From Burkholderiales bacterium (GTDB lineage: Bacteria; Pseudomonadota; Gammaproteobacteria; Burkholderiales; Burkholderiaceae_F): 7,972 nucleotides of DNA. Within the stretch, counting starts at the first letter, position 1. Every line of letters begins with the position of its first letter. The translations under genes and the position numbers were made by a program. The stretch covers positions 1-7,972 of the forward strand of contig JAJTHJ010000028.1 of assembly GCA_021298875.1 (NCBI GenBank), given 5' to 3'. Below are positions 7,160-7,972 of this stretch, one piece after another. The notes under the pieces are model-generated. The model saw only the letters and a list, made by a program, of their open reading frames with translations. It did not search any database and was not told where the DNA came from.

Positions 7160-7274
7160 CAAATTGCGCGAAAAGCAAACAGGCATTCGAACAGGGCACC
7201 TCTCTATGCCATTGATTGCTCGCAGATTGTTTTGGTAAAGCGGGACAAATTGCACGAAAAACCAGATTACCCCA
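7157..7274. mobile_element. Solo end of an insertion sequence, IS21-like
   Basis: About 118 bases of lower GC than the genes on either side, carrying two copies of GACAAATTGCRCGAAAA in the same orientation. The right tip is probably ...ATTACCCCA at 7274, where the minus-strand TIGR03032 frame loses its expected sequence; read from the minus strand the tip begins TGGGG. Repeated binding-site sequences within one end and a TG...CA tip are features of the IS21 family, so I call it IS21-like with modest confidence. No transposase gene and no matching inverted end are in the window, so only one end remains. The left limit (7157) is set by the first repeat and is approximate. Confidence 0.5.
7158..7260 (+). 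repeat. 17-bp direct repeat pair in the IS end
   Basis: GACAAATTGCGCGAAAA at 7158-7174 and GACAAATTGCACGAAAA at 7244-7260 differ at one base and are 86 bases apart start to start. They are probably transposase-binding repeats of a single IS end. Confidence 0.8.
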
Positions 7275-7450
7275 CCCTCGCGGCGGCCGACCATGAACAG
7301 TTTGCCGGCTTGGTAAGTGGTGAAGGCCAAGCTCAGCCGCCGCTCGGCCATCGAGTCGGCGAAGTGGCGCGAACTGGTGATCGACAACTTTTCGCTTGTC
7401 GGCTCGGCCGCAGCCAACGACGCTGCCGCCGCCGCGGGGTCATCGTTCAC
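7275..7450 (-). pseudogene. TIGR03032-family protein, N-terminal fragment
   Basis: About 58 codons remain. Residues 37-55 (RRLSLAFTTYQAGKLFMVG) match, from memory, the conserved opening of TIGR03032 proteins (LSLAFTTYQTGKLFLVGL), which normally run to some 350 residues; their biochemical role is unknown to me. The GTG start at 7450 overlaps the end of the HlyD gene by 11 bases and has a good ribosome binding site (AGGAAAGGG at 7457-7465, six bases upstream), so the two genes form an operon. Around residue 58 the expected sequence gives way to IS-derived sequence. The frame stays open to a stop at 7013, giving a 145-codon hybrid ORF with no native sense beyond the junction. No C-terminal remainder was found to the left on this strand. 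Confidence 0.75.
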
Positions 7451-7972
7451 GCAAGGCCCTTTCCTGCAACTTGAAGAACGGCTTGAAGATGTAGGCGAGG
7501 ATCGTGCGGTCGCCGGTGATCACGTCCACATCGGCCACCATCCCCGGCATGATGGGGGTCTCGCCCTGATCGGGCCCCGCCCCATGCTCGGCGCGCACCG
7601 TCACCACGTAGAAGGGGTTGCCCCGTTCTTCCTCGACCGTGTCGGCGCTGACCCGCTCGACCTTGCCCTTGAACGAACCGAACACCGAATAATCGTAGGC
7701 GGTGATGCGGACGACCGCCTCCTGCCCCGGCGCCAGAAAGCCGATGTCCGAAGGCGAAAAGCGCGCCTCGATCACCAGGTCGTCTTCGAGCGGCACCACC
7801 TCCATGATCGTCTCGCCCGGCTTGATCACGCCGCCGACCGTGGTGACGTGGATTTTCTTGACGATGCCGTTGACCGGCGAGCGCACGTCGCGGCGGCCGA
7901 CCCGCTCCTCGTGCGCGGTGAGTTTTTCGGTGTATCCGGCCAGTTCGGTCTGAATCTTGTTGAGCTGCGTCA
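7440..7972 (-). CDS. HlyD-family membrane fusion protein of a type I secretion system (5' end outside window)
   Basis: Periplasmic adaptor that joins an inner-membrane ABC exporter to an outer-membrane TolC-like channel. The visible 176 residues are the C-terminal part. They start with the end of the coiled-coil hairpin (LNKIQTELAGYTEKL), then the lipoyl half-motif (RRDVRSPVNGIVKKIHV), then the beta-barrel domain (GGVIKPGETIMEVVPLEDDL, ARFSPSDIGFLAPGQ). The C-terminal signature GMVADVDVITGDRTILAYIF precedes FKPFFKLQERALRER, a typical end for type I secretion adaptors such as HlyD, PrtE and LapC. It ends normally at TGA 7440-7442 and overlaps the start of the TIGR03032 gene. The ABC exporter gene is probably further to the right, upstream on this strand. 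The substrate cannot be told from here. Confidence 0.92.
   Translation of the reverse strand, partial: TQLNKIQTELAGYTEKLTAHEERVGRRDVRSPVNGIVKKIHVTTVGGVIKPGETIMEVVPLEDDLVIEARFSPSDIGFLAPGQEAVVRITAYDYSVFGSFKGKVERVSADTVEEERGNPFYVVTVRAEHGAGPDQGETPIMPGMVADVDVITGDRTILAYIFKPFFKLQERALRER

Noticed and set aside
7157..7274. Complete MITE
   Set aside because: The two ends are not inverted repeats of each other; the internal repeats are direct, which fits one end of a larger IS better.

Overview
This is a GC-rich window, probably from a proteobacterium. The evidence is a Gram-negative type I secretion adaptor at the right edge and a long tyrosine recombinase of the DUF3701 type, which I know mainly from Burkholderiales-like genomes. 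The lineage is an inference from gene content only.

Layout, left to right. (1) 1-2839, minus strand: the first 946 codons of a large type I polyketide synthase, running off the left edge. It has a complete ketosynthase (KS) and an acyltransferase (AT). The KS resembles the iterative enediyne/PKSE class rather than ordinary modular KS domains. A 37-codon ORF with a strong ribosome binding site lies just upstream and overlaps the PKS start by ATGA. (2) About 2950-3820: roughly 870 bases of mixed, partly lower-GC sequence without a confident gene. It holds a probable gene remnant on the plus strand (about 2950-3348, interrupted by one TGA). (3) 3823-3868: a cluster of TATCGCG-type repeats and a near-perfect 22-bp palindrome immediately before (4) 3878-5692, plus strand: an intact-looking 604-residue tyrosine recombinase. 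(5) 5724-7106, plus strand: a SEC-C protein with a C-terminal domain like the Xre/MbcA/ParS toxin-binding domain (DUF2384), split by one in-frame TAA at 6045-6047. (6) 7157-7274: about 120 bases that look like one end of an insertion sequence, carrying a 17-bp repeat twice. (7) 7275-7450, minus strand: the N-terminal remainder of a TIGR03032-family gene cut by that end. (8) 7440-7972, minus strand: the C-terminal part of an HlyD-family membrane fusion protein, running off the right edge.

Interpretation. The minus-strand genes at both sides (secretion adaptor, TIGR03032 protein, polyketide synthase) are interrupted by a plus-strand recombinase/SEC-C block and insertion-sequence debris. The simplest reading is an accessory block inserted between, or replacing part of, minus-strand genes. 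The block is itself decaying: nonsense codon, altered zinc ligand, solo IS end and truncated neighbour. The sequence does not show that the two minus-strand blocks were once one operon.
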